DNA of 64,000 bases from DASRDS01 sp035570055 (GCA_035570055.1 DATMLM010000010.1:16926-80925); one strand, 5' to 3'; shown: positions 33,047 to 41,375, counted from the first letter of the stretch. Translations and numbers: made by a program. Notes: generated by a model not told the origin, from the letters alone.

Positions 33047-34227
33047 GTTTTTTTCTCTACGATGACGCGCGGGCGCGAGCATTCGAGCCGTTCGCGCTCA
33101 CCCGACCCATCGGCGAGCTCCGCGCTGGTGCGCTCGTCACGCGCGAGCGCTGGGAGCGCGTCACGGGCGAAGACGCGGCCGGCCATGTCGTCGCCGCGCA
33201 TCTCCTCGACTACGACGAGCCCCACGCGCCAGGGGCGGTGACTGACACACTTCCCGCCGGCTCCTGGTTGGTCAACTCCCGATTCCTGCCCGCTCTCGAT
33301 GCCCGGCCGTCGCACGACGCGTCGGTCTGGCGTTGCGCCGGTCGCTACGCGGCCGTGCGTCTGTCACGGCCGCTGGCCGTCGCCGAGTTGGCCGACGGGA
33401 TGGTTGCGCTGGAGACGATCGGCGGGGACCAGACCGGAGTGGACATCCGTGGCCGCTGGATCGACGAAGTCTGGCACCTGATCCGCGACCTGCATGGCCT
33501 GCTCTGCGACGACATCGACATTCTCGGACCCGCGGCCGCGTCCCGGAGCTCGAAGCGCGACGCGCACGCCATGTACGTCGAGCACGGCGCCAAGGTCGAT
33601 CCGATGGCGTCGATCGACTGCTCGAAAGGTCCAGTCCTCGTCTGCCGCGGCGCGGTCGTCAGCGCCTTCACCCGTCTGATCGGCCCATGCTATATCGGCG
33701 AAGAGTCGAGCGTCTCGACCGATCGTATCGAGGGGAGCGCGATCGGCGAGCACTGCAAAGTCCACGGCGAGCTCTCGGCGTCGATCGTTCTGTCGTACGC
33801 GAACAAGAGCCACGACGGGTTCGTCGGCCACTCGTACTTGGGCCGCTGGGTCAACCTCGGCGCCGGCACCATCACGAGCAACCTGAAAAACACCTACGGC
33901 CCGGTGCAGCTCTGGACGCCGACGGGCGTGCGCGACACCGGCTTGCAATTTCTCGGCACGTTCTTCGGGGATTTCGCGAAGACGGGCATCGGGACGCGCC
34001 TCACGACGGGCGCGGTGGTGGGCGCCGGCGCGAACGTCGTGGACGCCGGCGTGGCGCCGAAGTACATCCCGCCGTTCGCGTGGGACAACTCGGGGCAGCC
34101 CGGGACATACGCACTCGCTAAGTTCTATGAGGCGGCCGAGCGACAGATGCAGCGCCGTGCGCAAACGCTGGGCGCCAAGGCTCGCCGTCAACTCTCCGCT
34201 GCACACGCGCTCGCCGTGAAACGATGA
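33043..34227 (+). CDS. Alternative GlmU-like sugar nucleotidyltransferase/acetyltransferase
   Basis: The 394-residue protein starts with GTG in a GTGA overlap with manC. Its N-terminus (VSFFLYDDARARAFEPFALT, RPIGELRAGALVTRERWE) matches the bacteroidetes-type alternative GlmU family rather than canonical GlmU. The middle has VNSRFLPALD and a CDDIDILGP link to a left-handed beta-helix (hexapeptide repeats: IEGSAIGEHCKVHGELSASI, SYANKSHDGFVGHSYLGRW, LGAGTITSNLKNTYGPVQL, GTRLTTGAVVGAGANVVDAG). The likely product is UDP-GlcNAc, an essential wall precursor. The acetyltransferase role is inferred from the helix. Confidence 0.8.
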   Translation: MSFFLYDDARARAFEPFALTRPIGELRAGALVTRERWERVTGEDAAGHVVAAHLLDYDEPHAPGAVTDTLPAGSWLVNSRFLPALDARPSHDASVWRCAGRYAAVRLSRPLAVAELADGMVALETIGGDQTGVDIRGRWIDEVWHLIRDLHGLLCDDIDILGPAAASRSSKRDAHAMYVEHGAKVDPMASIDCSKGPVLVCRGAVVSAFTRLIGPCYIGEESSVSTDRIEGSAIGEHCKVHGELSASIVLSYANKSHDGFVGHSYLGRWVNLGAGTITSNLKNTYGPVQLWTPTGVRDTGLQFLGTFFGDFAKTGIGTRLTTGAVVGAGANVVDAGVAPKYIPPFAWDNSGQPGTYALAKFYEAAERQMQRRAQTLGAKARRQLSAAHALAVKR

Positions 34228-34994
34228 GAACCTGGTTGCTGGGAAGCGGCAGTCGAGGCAACGCGACCGTCATCGAGTCGGGTGACACGCGCGTGCTCGT
34301 CGACGCCGGCTTCCCACGCCGCGTACTCGCCCGTCGACTCGAGGCGGCCGGCATCGCGCCGGAATCGATCTCGGCGCTCGTCCTGACGCACGAGCATCAT
34401 GATCACGCGCGCGGCGCGGCGTCGAGCGCGCGGCGGTGGGGTTGGCGGGTGTACGGGACCTCGGGTACGCTCGCGCAGTGCCCCGAATTCGCGGATGTCG
34501 AGCCGATCCGCCCGGACACGACCTGGAAGTTCGGCGCACTCGATCTCACGGCGTGTCCAGTTCCCCACGACGCCACCTCGCCGATCGCGCTCGTCGCGAC
34601 CGAGCGCTCGACCGGCGCGCGCTTAGGGCTCGCCTACGACTTCGGGCACGTCACCGATTGTCTCCGCGCCGCCCTGCAGCGCGTCGACGTGCTCGTCGTC
34701 GAGTCGAATCATGACGAGATGATGCTCCGCGCCTGCCCATATCCGCCGTCGGTCATGTGGCGCATTGCGGGCCCTCGCGGGCATCTGAGCAATCGCGCCG
34801 CCGCGGAGCTCGTGCGGTCGGTCGCCTGGCGTGGGTTGCGGCAAGTCGTGCTCGCCCACTTGAGCGAAACCTGCAACGAGCCCGCGTTCGCGGTGGCCGC
34901 CATGCGCAAGGCGTGGCGCGGAAATCTGACGGCCGCGCCACAGGACGCGCTCACGGTGACTGGACAGCCGGAGCAGTTGTCGCTCGGGCTCTGA
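34224..34994 (+). CDS. MBL-fold metallohydrolase, YycJ/WalJ-like
   Basis: The 256-residue protein has the MBL metal motif LVLTHEHHDHARG (near residue 55). It also has an N-terminal LGSGSRGNATVIESGDTRVLVDAGF strand pattern (GSRGN is typical of YycJ-like proteins), GLAYDFGHVTD, VESNHDEMML, and QVVLAHLSETCNEPAFA at the C-terminus. YycJ homologues affect mutation and cell-wall control in other bacteria; function here is not known. It overlaps the upstream gene by 4 bases. Its last 44 bases overlap the convergent hydrolase gene. Confidence 0.86.
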   Translation: MRTWLLGSGSRGNATVIESGDTRVLVDAGFPRRVLARRLEAAGIAPESISALVLTHEHHDHARGAASSARRWGWRVYGTSGTLAQCPEFADVEPIRPDTTWKFGALDLTACPVPHDATSPIALVATERSTGARLGLAYDFGHVTDCLRAALQRVDVLVVESNHDEMMLRACPYPPSVMWRIAGPRGHLSNRAAAELVRSVAWRGLRQVVLAHLSETCNEPAFAVAAMRKAWRGNLTAAPQDALTVTGQPEQLSLGL

Positions 34995-35769
34995 CGAACT
35001 CCACCGCTCTGGCGATCGTGTAGGGGTCGCCGAGCAGTCGCCGGTGCCCGAGACCATCGCTGCTGCTCAAGCGGCTCTTGGGCCACGCGTCGGCGATCGC
35101 CCGCGCGTAGGACCAATCCGCGATCCGATCGCGCGGGTCGTGCAAGATGAGCAGAGGAATGTCCAGGTTGGACACCGCGCTCGGCACGTCGAACGATGCG
35201 ACGGTGCGCCCGACGCGCGCCTCGATCTCCCGCCGCACGCCGCCCGCCCGTGCGCGTGGCAACCCGATCATCCGCGAGAACGGCACGATGAACTGGTTCG
35301 GCGTCGCGACGGGCGCGAACAACACGACCGTCCGCGGCGCGATACGCGACTCGGCGACCGCCAGCGCTGTGGCCATCGCGCCGAACGAATGACCCACCGC
35401 GATCTCGACGCCGCCGAGCGCGTGCGACACCATCGAGAGGGCCCGCATGCACTCGACGATGTTCGTGCTTCGGCCCTGCGACGTGCCGTGTGCCGGCAGG
35501 TCGATCAGCGCCACGCCATACCCGTTCGCGACGAGCGCGGTCGCCAGCGGAACAAAATCAGCCGCCGATCCTTCCCAGCCATGCGTGAGCAGCACCGTAG
35601 GCCCGGACCCGGCGGTCCACACCGCGACGTCCTCGATCATCATCCGCTGCCAATCACCCGGCAGTCCGGTCTTCGCACGACGGCGCGGTTGGAAGAACAA
35701 TGCCGCCGCCTGCCGCTCGACCACGCTCGGCGCCACGAGCGACGCCGCCGCGAAATAGTACTTTAGCAC
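34951..35769 (-). CDS. Alpha/beta-hydrolase fold protein
   Basis: The 272-residue protein from GTG 35769 (just after the tetR stop region) shows LLTHGWEGSAADFVPLATAL (oxyanion region) and VALIDLPAHGTSQG. The nucleophile motif GHSFGAMATALAVA has Ser near residue 130. LLILHDPRDRIADWSYARA holds the Asp and LGHRRLLGDP the His, so the catalytic triad is complete. The nearest family is uncharacterised esterase/lipase-like proteins. It is transcribed with tetR. The C-terminal tail overlaps the convergent MBL gene. Confidence 0.82.
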   Translation of the reverse strand: MLKYYFAAASLVAPSVVERQAAALFFQPRRRAKTGLPGDWQRMMIEDVAVWTAGSGPTVLLTHGWEGSAADFVPLATALVANGYGVALIDLPAHGTSQGRSTNIVECMRALSMVSHALGGVEIAVGHSFGAMATALAVAESRIAPRTVVLFAPVATPNQFIVPFSRMIGLPRARAGGVRREIEARVGRTVASFDVPSAVSNLDIPLLILHDPRDRIADWSYARAIADAWPKSRLSSSDGLGHRRLLGDPYTIARAVEFVRARATTAPAVQSP

Positions 35770-36353
35770 CGCACGCCCTCCACGAGAGCCGTGAACGCAT
35801 CTACCGCCTTGTGCTTGGCTAAGGGGTCGCGCAACAGCCGCTTCGCCCAGTAGTAGGCGAGTACGATCCCCAACATCTGGAACGCGAACTGCTCGGGATT
35901 GCTGCCACGCCGAAAGTGCCCTTCGTCGATCGCGCGTTGGGCAGCGCCCGCGAGAAACTCCAGCCATTCCCGCTGAAACGCCGCGATAGCCTCGCGCACG
36001 GGGCCCGTGCGGTCATCCCACTCGAACGCCGCGTGCACGAAGACGCAGCCGCCGGGCATGCTGTCGCTCCGTTCCCACTCGAGCCAGCGGGAGAACAGCG
36101 CTCTCACCCTCGGCGCGCCGCGCGCTTCGGCCAAGGCTGGCACAATAACGCCCCGCCGGAAGTTCTCGACGGCGGCGTTTAGGACATCGAGCTGCAGCGC
36201 TTCTTTCGAGCGAAAGTGGGCGAAGAGCCCACTCTTCGACATGCCAACGTCGTTCGCCAATTCCCCGAGACTCAGCGCCTCCAGTCCATCGACACTGGCT
36301 AGCGCGAGAGCATGGCCAACGATTCTATCACGGGTTGCTGTGCCCTTCGACAT
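35763..36353 (-). CDS. TetR-family transcriptional regulator
   Basis: The 196-residue protein has the N-terminal HTH with ATRDRIVGHALALASVDGLEAL, then SLGELANDVGMSKSGLFAHF (recognition helix) and SKEALQLDVLNA. The C-terminal half is alpha-helical ligand-binding. The ATG at 36353 is at the predicted transcription start of its own promoter; a GTG two codons upstream (36359) is an alternative. It is followed immediately by the hydrolase gene, which it probably controls. Its start overlaps the end of the upstream PD40 gene. Confidence 0.88.
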   Translation of the reverse strand: MSKGTATRDRIVGHALALASVDGLEALSLGELANDVGMSKSGLFAHFRSKEALQLDVLNAAVENFRRGVIVPALAEARGAPRVRALFSRWLEWERSDSMPGGCVFVHAAFEWDDRTGPVREAIAAFQREWLEFLAGAAQRAIDEGHFRRGSNPEQFAFQMLGIVLAYYWAKRLLRDPLAKHKAVDAFTALVEGVRC

Positions 36354-37227
36354 GGGCACAATAATACGACCGATCGTTCTTTTCTGGCAAGCTCACGCTA
36401 TATAAGTTGCGTGTACCGTTATAGATATCGCTTGTCACTTCAGATAGTACTTCAGCGTAAGTCGGCCGTCGTGGCCGCTGAGTGCGGTCTGGAGCGGGCT
36501 TAGAGCGCTTGCTGTAGAAGTACATCGTGCGCCCGTCGGCCGAGATCCACGGATCTCCTTCTTCGTCCGGAGAGTCGACCGGCGCTCCGAACTTCCGTGG
36601 TGTTCCCCACCCGCCCGACGTCCGACAACTCGCGTAGAGATCACCATTGTTGTCGAACACGATCGCGCTCTCGTCGGCCATGATCGCGGGATCACCGCCC
36701 GGGAACGGCAGCGCCTCGGGCTTGCCGTGCGGCGCCAGGCGATAGATGCTGTCGCCCTTCGCGAAATAGAGCACGCCGCTGGTCGTCAGCGACGGCGCGA
36801 ACATGTACGTCGTGTCGCCGAGGAGGAACGACGGCGTGCCCCAGGTCCCATCGGCGTGACGCGGGACGGACCAGATCTCGAATACACCGTGCCCGCCGCG
36901 ATTCGAGATGAACAGCACGCTGTTGCCATCCGGCGCGAATGCCGGATCGCCGTCGCGCCATGCCCCCGAAAACGCTGCTACTTCAGGCGTCCGCCACTCG
37001 GCGCTGATCGACGCTCGATGCGACTCGACGATCGTCATGTGCCGGAATTGATGGTCGGTCAGCACATACAGCAGCGTGAGACCATCAGGCGAGACCGTCG
37101 CCTTGAACTCCTCGGCCGGGGTTGATATCACGCCCGGGCCAATGACCGTCGGCTCGACCGCAAGCTGAATGTCCTGCGCCGCGGCGACCCGCGCGATGAG
37201 CAGCATGATGGCGATGGTTCTGGGCAT
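36328..37227 (-). CDS. PD40/TolB-like beta-propeller protein
   Basis: The 299-residue protein has a signal peptide (MPRTIAIMLLIARVAAAQ) and repeated PD40 blades: ATVSPDGLTLLYVLT, DPAFAPDGNSVLFIS, APSLTTSGVLYFA, GDPAIMADESAIVFDN, GDPWISADGRTMYFYS. It is similar to the protein at 20802-21695. ATG 37227 gives the better signal; an in-frame ATG at 37248 adds 7 residues. The end overlaps tetR by 26 bases. A role in cell-surface sensing or TolB-like binding is possible but not shown. Confidence 0.83.
   Translation of the reverse strand: MPRTIAIMLLIARVAAAQDIQLAVEPTVIGPGVISTPAEEFKATVSPDGLTLLYVLTDHQFRHMTIVESHRASISAEWRTPEVAAFSGAWRDGDPAFAPDGNSVLFISNRGGHGVFEIWSVPRHADGTWGTPSFLLGDTTYMFAPSLTTSGVLYFAKGDSIYRLAPHGKPEALPFPGGDPAIMADESAIVFDNNGDLYASCRTSGGWGTPRKFGAPVDSPDEEGDPWISADGRTMYFYSKRSKPAPDRTQRPRRPTYAEVLSEVTSDIYNGTRNLYSVSLPEKNDRSYYCAHVEGHSNP
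36361..36390 (-). promoter_or_regulatory. Promoter of tetR inside the upstream gene, with possible operator
   Basis: Minus strand: TTGCCA (36385-36390), an 18-base spacer and TATTAT (36361-36366). The predicted start coincides with the tetR ATG (36353). ACGATCGGTCGT (36366-36377) between the boxes is a short near-palindrome where TetR could bind. The site lies in the last codons of the PD40 gene (stop 36328). Confidence 0.5.
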
Positions 37228-37295
37228 GGTGAGAGAGTGTACCGACACCGCCCACTGCCTACTATGACAGTGCAGCCAACCGCGATATTTCCGCC

Positions 37296-38150
37296 GTGGA
37301 ATATCCCTTTGCGCTAGTCGACGTGTTCGCCGAGAGACCGCTCGGCGGCAACCCGCTGGCGGTCGTCGCCGGCCCTCCGCCCGAAGCGCTCTTGCCGCGC
37401 ATCGCGCGCGAGTTCAACCAGTCGGAGACGACGTTCGTGATGCGACCGACGCGAGCTGCCGCGGATTGGCGACTCCGCTCGTTCACCGCGGCCGGCGTCG
37501 AGGTGTTCGGCGCGGGTCATAACGCGCTCGGCGCCTGGTGGTGGCTGGCCGCGACGGGGCGTCTCGATCTCAGCGCGGGCCGCATCGTCTTCCACCAGGA
37601 AATCGGCCCTGATGTGCTGCCCCTCGAGGTCCGTCCTGATGGCATAAGCATGACACAGAGCGCGCCGGAATTCGGGGCAGTGCCGCCCGACTTGTCCGCA
37701 CTCGCCGCGGCACTCGGGCTGGACGCAACGGACCTCGCGACCGCTGGTCTCCCGGCGCAGGTTGTCTCGACGGGAGCTCCCCACTTGCTCGTTCCGGTGC
37801 GCGACCTCGGCGCCGTCGATCGGGCCCGCGTGGATGTGCCGCGGCTGCTCGGAGTGCTGCGATCAGTCGAGGCCGAAGGGTGCTACGTATTCGCGCTCGG
37901 ATCGACGCCGTACGCGCGGTTCTTCAACCCGACCGTCGGACTGTGGGAAGACCCCGCGACCGGAACCGCCGCGGGCCCGCTCGCCTGCTACCTCGTACGC
38001 CATGGCCGCTCGACCCGCGGCCTCCCCATCTACGTCGAACAGGGCCACGCGATGGGACGACCGAGCCGCATCGAGGTTCGCGTCACGGAAACCGCGGTAT
38101 TGATCACTGGGCGCGGGGTTATCGTGGCGGAAGGTCAACTGCGCATATGA
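37296..38150 (+). CDS. PhzF-family isomerase/epimerase-like protein
   Basis: The 284-residue protein starts GTG and shows the PhzF pattern: FALVDVFAERPLGGNPLAVV (with the conserved NPLAV), REFNQSETTFVM (catalytic Glu), FTAAGVEVFGAGHNALGAWW, and the C-terminal FFNPTVGLWEDPATGTAAGP (second-domain signature). The fold resembles diaminopimelate epimerase. The substrate cannot be named; most PhzF proteins outside phenazine producers are uncharacterised. GATATT (37284-37289) lies 7 bases before the GTG, another near-leaderless case. Confidence 0.9.
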   Translation: MEYPFALVDVFAERPLGGNPLAVVAGPPPEALLPRIAREFNQSETTFVMRPTRAAADWRLRSFTAAGVEVFGAGHNALGAWWWLAATGRLDLSAGRIVFHQEIGPDVLPLEVRPDGISMTQSAPEFGAVPPDLSALAAALGLDATDLATAGLPAQVVSTGAPHLLVPVRDLGAVDRARVDVPRLLGVLRSVEAEGCYVFALGSTPYARFFNPTVGLWEDPATGTAAGPLACYLVRHGRSTRGLPIYVEQGHAMGRPSRIEVRVTETAVLITGRGVIVAEGQLRI

Positions 38151-38188
38151 CAGGGGCCGCTTGCCGAGGCGTTACGTCCATATTAACT

Positions 38189-38200
38189 TGTCCATGGACA
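38189..38200. promoter_or_regulatory. Palindromic operator ahead of the Phd/PIN toxin-antitoxin pair
   Basis: TGTCCATGGACA is a perfect 12-base palindrome, 19 bases before the antitoxin ATG. It sits in an AT-richer stretch (TTAAC on the left, TTTAAT on the right). Type II antitoxins bind such sites to repress their own operons. Confidence 0.6.
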
Positions 38201-38219
38201 TTTAATAGAGGCCACGTAA

Positions 38220-38477
38220 ATGCCACACCATGCCCCGGCCGGCAACACCATCGGCGCCGGCGACTTCAAGCAGCGCTGCCTCCAGATCATGGAAGCCGTG
38301 CGTCGCTCCCGCGTGCCCGTGACCATCACCAAGCGCGGCGTTCCGATCGCCAAGCTCGTACCGCTCGATGGCCGCGAAGATGCACCGGATGGATTCGGCA
38401 GCTTGCGCGGCACCGTCGCGTATCACGGCGATATCACAGCCCCGGATCTCGACGCCTGGCCGGATAACGATGCCTAG
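38220..38477 (+). CDS. Phd/YefM-family antitoxin
   Basis: The 85-residue protein matches the Phd/YefM N-terminal domain: NTIGAGDFKQRCLQIMEAVR and PVTITKRGVPIAKLVPLDG, the DNA-binding and dimer fold. The C-terminal 35 residues are acidic and Gly/Asp-rich (DAPDGFGSLRGTVAY) and would neutralise the toxin. It overlaps the toxin by 8 bases, with an operator palindrome at 38189-38200. It lies in a gap between conserved genes, which is usual for these modules. Confidence 0.87.
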   Translation: MPHHAPAGNTIGAGDFKQRCLQIMEAVRRSRVPVTITKRGVPIAKLVPLDGREDAPDGFGSLRGTVAYHGDITAPDLDAWPDNDA

Positions 38478-38964
38478 CGGCCGGAAGGGCGATGCCCCGC
38501 CCTTCGGCGCCTGGCGCCCGACGGCACGGTCGCGTTTCTCCGCCGCTGCTCTCGTCGACACCCACATTTGGGTCTGGTATCTCGATGGCGTCGCGGACGC
38601 GATGTCCGCCGCCGCACTCGCTCTCCTCCGGCGTAGCGTCCGCACTACGGGCCTGCTTGTCTCTGATATGTCCATCTGGGAGCTCGGCACCAAGTCCGCG
38701 AAGGGGAAGCTGACGCTCGCACCATCCGTTGCCGACTGGCTCGCCCGCGCCGAAGCACAATCAGGGTTTGCGTTCCTGCCCCTTACGCGCCCGACGCTGC
38801 TGGCGGGCACGCAGCTCCCCGGCCCTATTCACGGTGACCCGGTCGATCGCCTGTTGGTCGCACAGGCCGCCTCAGCCGCCATCCCCCTCGTGACCGCGGA
38901 TCGGCTGATCATCGAATACGCTGACCACACGCGCACTCTGTCGGTCTGCGACGCCCGTCGCTGA
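38470..38964 (+). CDS. PIN-domain toxin (VapC-like)
   Basis: PIN toxins are Mg-dependent ribonucleases. The 164-residue protein has a nonhomologous 26-residue N-terminal extension. The PIN domain follows: LVDTHIWVWYLDG (first Asp), SDMSIWELGTKSAKGKL (Glu), GDPVDRLLVAQA (Asp) and LVTADRLI (Asp). All four acidic positions are present. The ATG (38470) lies within the antitoxin gene. It is probably cotranscribed with it. VapC toxins usually have about 130 residues; the extra N-terminus may be an artefact of the start. Confidence 0.85.
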   Translation: MPSGRKGDAPPFGAWRPTARSRFSAAALVDTHIWVWYLDGVADAMSAAALALLRRSVRTTGLLVSDMSIWELGTKSAKGKLTLAPSVADWLARAEAQSGFAFLPLTRPTLLAGTQLPGPIHGDPVDRLLVAQAASAAIPLVTADRLIIEYADHTRTLSVCDARR

Positions 38965-39022
38965 CGTACATCGGAGAGCACCGCGAAATGCTATCGCGCC
39001 GCTAGATGATCGCGCGCCCCAT

Positions 39023-39241
39023 ATGGAGCTGCTTCAATTCCTCAGGTTTGACGCCGAACGCGTTCGTGCCTTTGCGAACATTGAACTGCCGGCTGACACT
39101 GAATCGGACTCATACCTGCGAGGGAGGATTGCCACCATCTACCCGGTCATGCGGGGCGCTCACAGATCGGGCAAAGACAGGATCGGGCTTCACTCGGCAT
39201 TCACGAGCACTGGCTCGGCGCCCAACGCGACCTGGCGGTAG
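39023..39241 (+). CDS. Small hypothetical protein of doubtful reality
   Basis: The 72-residue frame reads MELLQFLRFDAERVRAFANI, with FANIELPADTESDSYLRGRI next, then a low-information tail. The composition is not that of a clear shadow of another gene, but no family is recognised and no promoter is visible. It might be a decayed remnant. The remainder of 38965-39348 holds only the groEL terminator (39292-39329). Confidence 0.25.
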   Translation: MELLQFLRFDAERVRAFANIELPADTESDSYLRGRIATIYPVMRGAHRSGKDRIGLHSAFTSTGSAPNATWR

Positions 39242-39291
39242 CTCGAGGCAGCGTGGCGAGAATTGAGAGGCTATCAGATGTCAGTTAACCC

Positions 39292-39329
39292 GGAAAAAGA
39301 AAACGGGGCCGATGTACTCGGCCCCGTTT
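39292..39329 (-). terminator. Terminator downstream of groEL
   Basis: AAACGGGGCCGA (39301-39312) pairs with TCGGCCCCGTTT (39318-39329), a perfect 12-base stem with a 5-base loop. On the minus strand it is followed by TTTTCTTTTTCC. A strong intrinsic terminator for groES-groEL. The AAA/TTT flanks make it partly bidirectional. Confidence 0.88.
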
Positions 39330-39348
39330 CCCCACACTAAGCGCAGGC

Positions 39349-40986
39349 TTAGTACATGCCACCCATGCCACCGCCCGGAGGACCACCGGCGGCAGCCGGC
39401 TTGTCCTCTTTCTTCTCGACGACCAAGGCCTCGGTCGTGAGCAGCAACCCGGCGATAGACGCCGCGTTCTGAAGAGCGGTACGCGTCACCTTGGTCGGGT
39501 CGATCACACCAGCCACGACCAGGTTCTCGTACTTGTCGGTCAGTGCGTTGTACCCGAACGAGCTCTCCTTCGACTCGCGCACCTTCTCGACGACGATCGA
39601 GCCTTCGCCACCAGCGTTCTGCACGATCATACGGATCGGCTCTTCGATGGCGCGACGGACGATCTCGACGCCGATCTGCTCGTCGCTATCGCCGGCCTTG
39701 AACGCCTTGAGCGCCGGCTGCACGCGAATGAACGCGACGCCACCGCCTGGGACGATGCCTTCCTCGACCGCGGCGCGCGTCGCATGCAGCGCATCCTCGA
39801 CGCGAGCCTTCTTCTCCTTCATCTCCGACTCGGTCGCGGCGCCGACGTTGATCACGGCCACGCCACCCGCGAGCTTGGCCAACCGCTCCTGGAGCTTCTC
39901 CTTGTCGTAATCGGAGGTCGACTTGTCGATCGCCGAACGAATCTCCTTGATACGACCTTGGATCGCATCAGTGGAACCCGCCCCGTCGATCAGCGTCGTG
40001 TTGTCCTTGTCGACAACGATGCGCTTCGACTTGCCCAGATCGTTCAGCACGGCGTTCTCGAGCTTGAAGCCGACTTCCTCGGAGATCACCTGGCCGTTCG
40101 TCAGAACAGCGATGTCCTGCAGCATCGCCTTGCGGCGATCGCCGAAACCGGGCGCCTTGACCGCGGCGACGCGAAGCGTGCCACGGAGCTTGTTGACGAC
40201 CAAGGTCGCCAGCGCCTCACCCTCGATGTCCTCGGCGATGATCAGCAGGGGCTTGCCAACCTGCGCGACCTTCTCGAGGATCGGGAGCAGATCCTTCATG
40301 GACGAGATCTTCTTGTCGTGGATCAGGATGAGGCCATCCTCGAGGACCGCCTCCATCTTCTCCGGATCCGTCACGAAGTACGGCGAGAGATAGCCGCGGT
40401 CGAACTGCATGCCCTCGACCGTCTCGAGCTCGGTCTGAAGGCCACGGGCCTCCTCGACCGTGATCACGCCATCCTTGCCGACCTTCTCCATCGCCTCGGC
40501 GATCAGATCGCCGATCTCGGAGTCGTTGTTGGCCGAGATCGTGCCGACCTGCGCGATCTCCTTCTTGCCAGCCGTCGGGACGCTGATCTTCTTCAGCTCC
40601 TCGACGACCACGGCAACGGCCTTGTCGATGCCGCGCTTGAGCGCCATCGGGTTCACACCAGCCGTCACGTTCTTGAGGCCTTCGCGGAAGATCGCCTGGG
40701 CGAGCACCGTCGCCGTGGTCGTGCCGTCACCCGCGTTGTCGGACGTCTTCGTCGCGACTTCCTTCACCATCTGAGCGCCCATGTTCTCGAGCGGATCAGA
40801 GAGCTCGATCTCCTTGGCGACCGTCACACCGTCCTTCGTCACCGTCGGGGCACCGAACTTCTTGTCGATGACGACATTCCGCCCCTTGGGGCCGAGCGTG
40901 ACCTTCACCGCCTCGGCCAACTGATCAACGCCACGCTTCAATGCCGCGCGGGCGTCCGTATCAAAAAAGAGTTCTTTCGCAGCCAT
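39349..40986 (-). CDS. groEL: Chaperonin GroEL
   Basis: GroEL, with GroES, folds cytoplasmic proteins in an ATP-driven double ring. The 545-residue protein has KGRNVVIDKKFGAPTVTKDG, the ATP-binding DNAGDGTTTATVLAQ (residues about 86-100), AAVEEGIVPGGGVA (near 405) and the C-terminal GGM tail (GGPPGGGMGGMY). Length and motif order are those of a standard bacterial group I chaperonin. It is cotranscribed with groES, 12 bases apart, under a CIRCE element. Confidence 0.98.
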   Translation of the reverse strand: MAAKELFFDTDARAALKRGVDQLAEAVKVTLGPKGRNVVIDKKFGAPTVTKDGVTVAKEIELSDPLENMGAQMVKEVATKTSDNAGDGTTTATVLAQAIFREGLKNVTAGVNPMALKRGIDKAVAVVVEELKKISVPTAGKKEIAQVGTISANNDSEIGDLIAEAMEKVGKDGVITVEEARGLQTELETVEGMQFDRGYLSPYFVTDPEKMEAVLEDGLILIHDKKISSMKDLLPILEKVAQVGKPLLIIAEDIEGEALATLVVNKLRGTLRVAAVKAPGFGDRRKAMLQDIAVLTNGQVISEEVGFKLENAVLNDLGKSKRIVVDKDNTTLIDGAGSTDAIQGRIKEIRSAIDKSTSDYDKEKLQERLAKLAGGVAVINVGAATESEMKEKKARVEDALHATRAAVEEGIVPGGGVAFIRVQPALKAFKAGDSDEQIGVEIVRRAIEEPIRMIVQNAGGEGSIVVEKVRESKESSFGYNALTDKYENLVVAGVIDPTKVTRTALQNAASIAGLLLTTEALVVEKKEDKPAAAGGPPGGGMGGMY

Positions 40987-40998
40987 AGTAATGGTTCC

Positions 40999-41307
40999 TC
41001 AACCAATGACCGCGAGTACATCAGACTCGCGGAGAATGAGCAACTGCTCGCCATCCACGGTCACTTCCGTGCCGCTGTACTTCCCGTACAGCACCTTGTC
41101 ACCGACCTTCACTTCCATCGGCACCCGCTTGCCCTCGTCGAACCGGCCAGGACCCACCGCGACGATCTCACCCTGCTGCGGCTTCTCCTTGGCGGTGTCC
41201 GGGATGTAGAGCCCACCCCGCATCTGCTCCGCCTCTTCCAACGCCTTGACGACGACCCGGTCTGCCAGCGGGCTGACCTTGCCGCCCACGGCACTCTTAG
41301 TGGCCAT
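40999..41307 (-). CDS. groES: Co-chaperonin GroES
   Basis: The 102-residue protein begins MATKSAVGGKVSPLADRVVV; EEAEQMRGGLYIPDTAKEK (mobile loop) and VGDKVLYGKYSGTEV follow. Ten residues of N-terminal extension precede the usual start of homologues. The ATG at 41307 has GGAGGGAG about 8 bases upstream. Upstream in-frame Met residues lie in the leader before the CIRCE element and are not used. Confidence 0.96.
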   Translation of the reverse strand: MATKSAVGGKVSPLADRVVVKALEEAEQMRGGLYIPDTAKEKPQQGEIVAVGPGRFDEGKRVPMEVKVGDKVLYGKYSGTEVTVDGEQLLILRESDVLAVIG

Positions 41308-41338
41308 ACTGACAACTCCCTCCGTGTATTTGGATCTG

Positions 41339-41365
41339 TTAGCACTCAAGGATGGCGAGTGCTAG
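41339..41365. promoter_or_regulatory. CIRCE operator of the groES-groEL operon
   Basis: TTAGCACTC-N9-GAGTGCTAG, one base from the perfect consensus TTAGCACTC-N9-GAGTGCTAA. It lies 32 bases upstream of the groES ATG, the usual position. HrcA would bind it to repress the chaperonin genes until heat stress. No hrcA lies in this window. Confidence 0.93.
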
Positions 41366-41375
41366 CGACGGGAAA

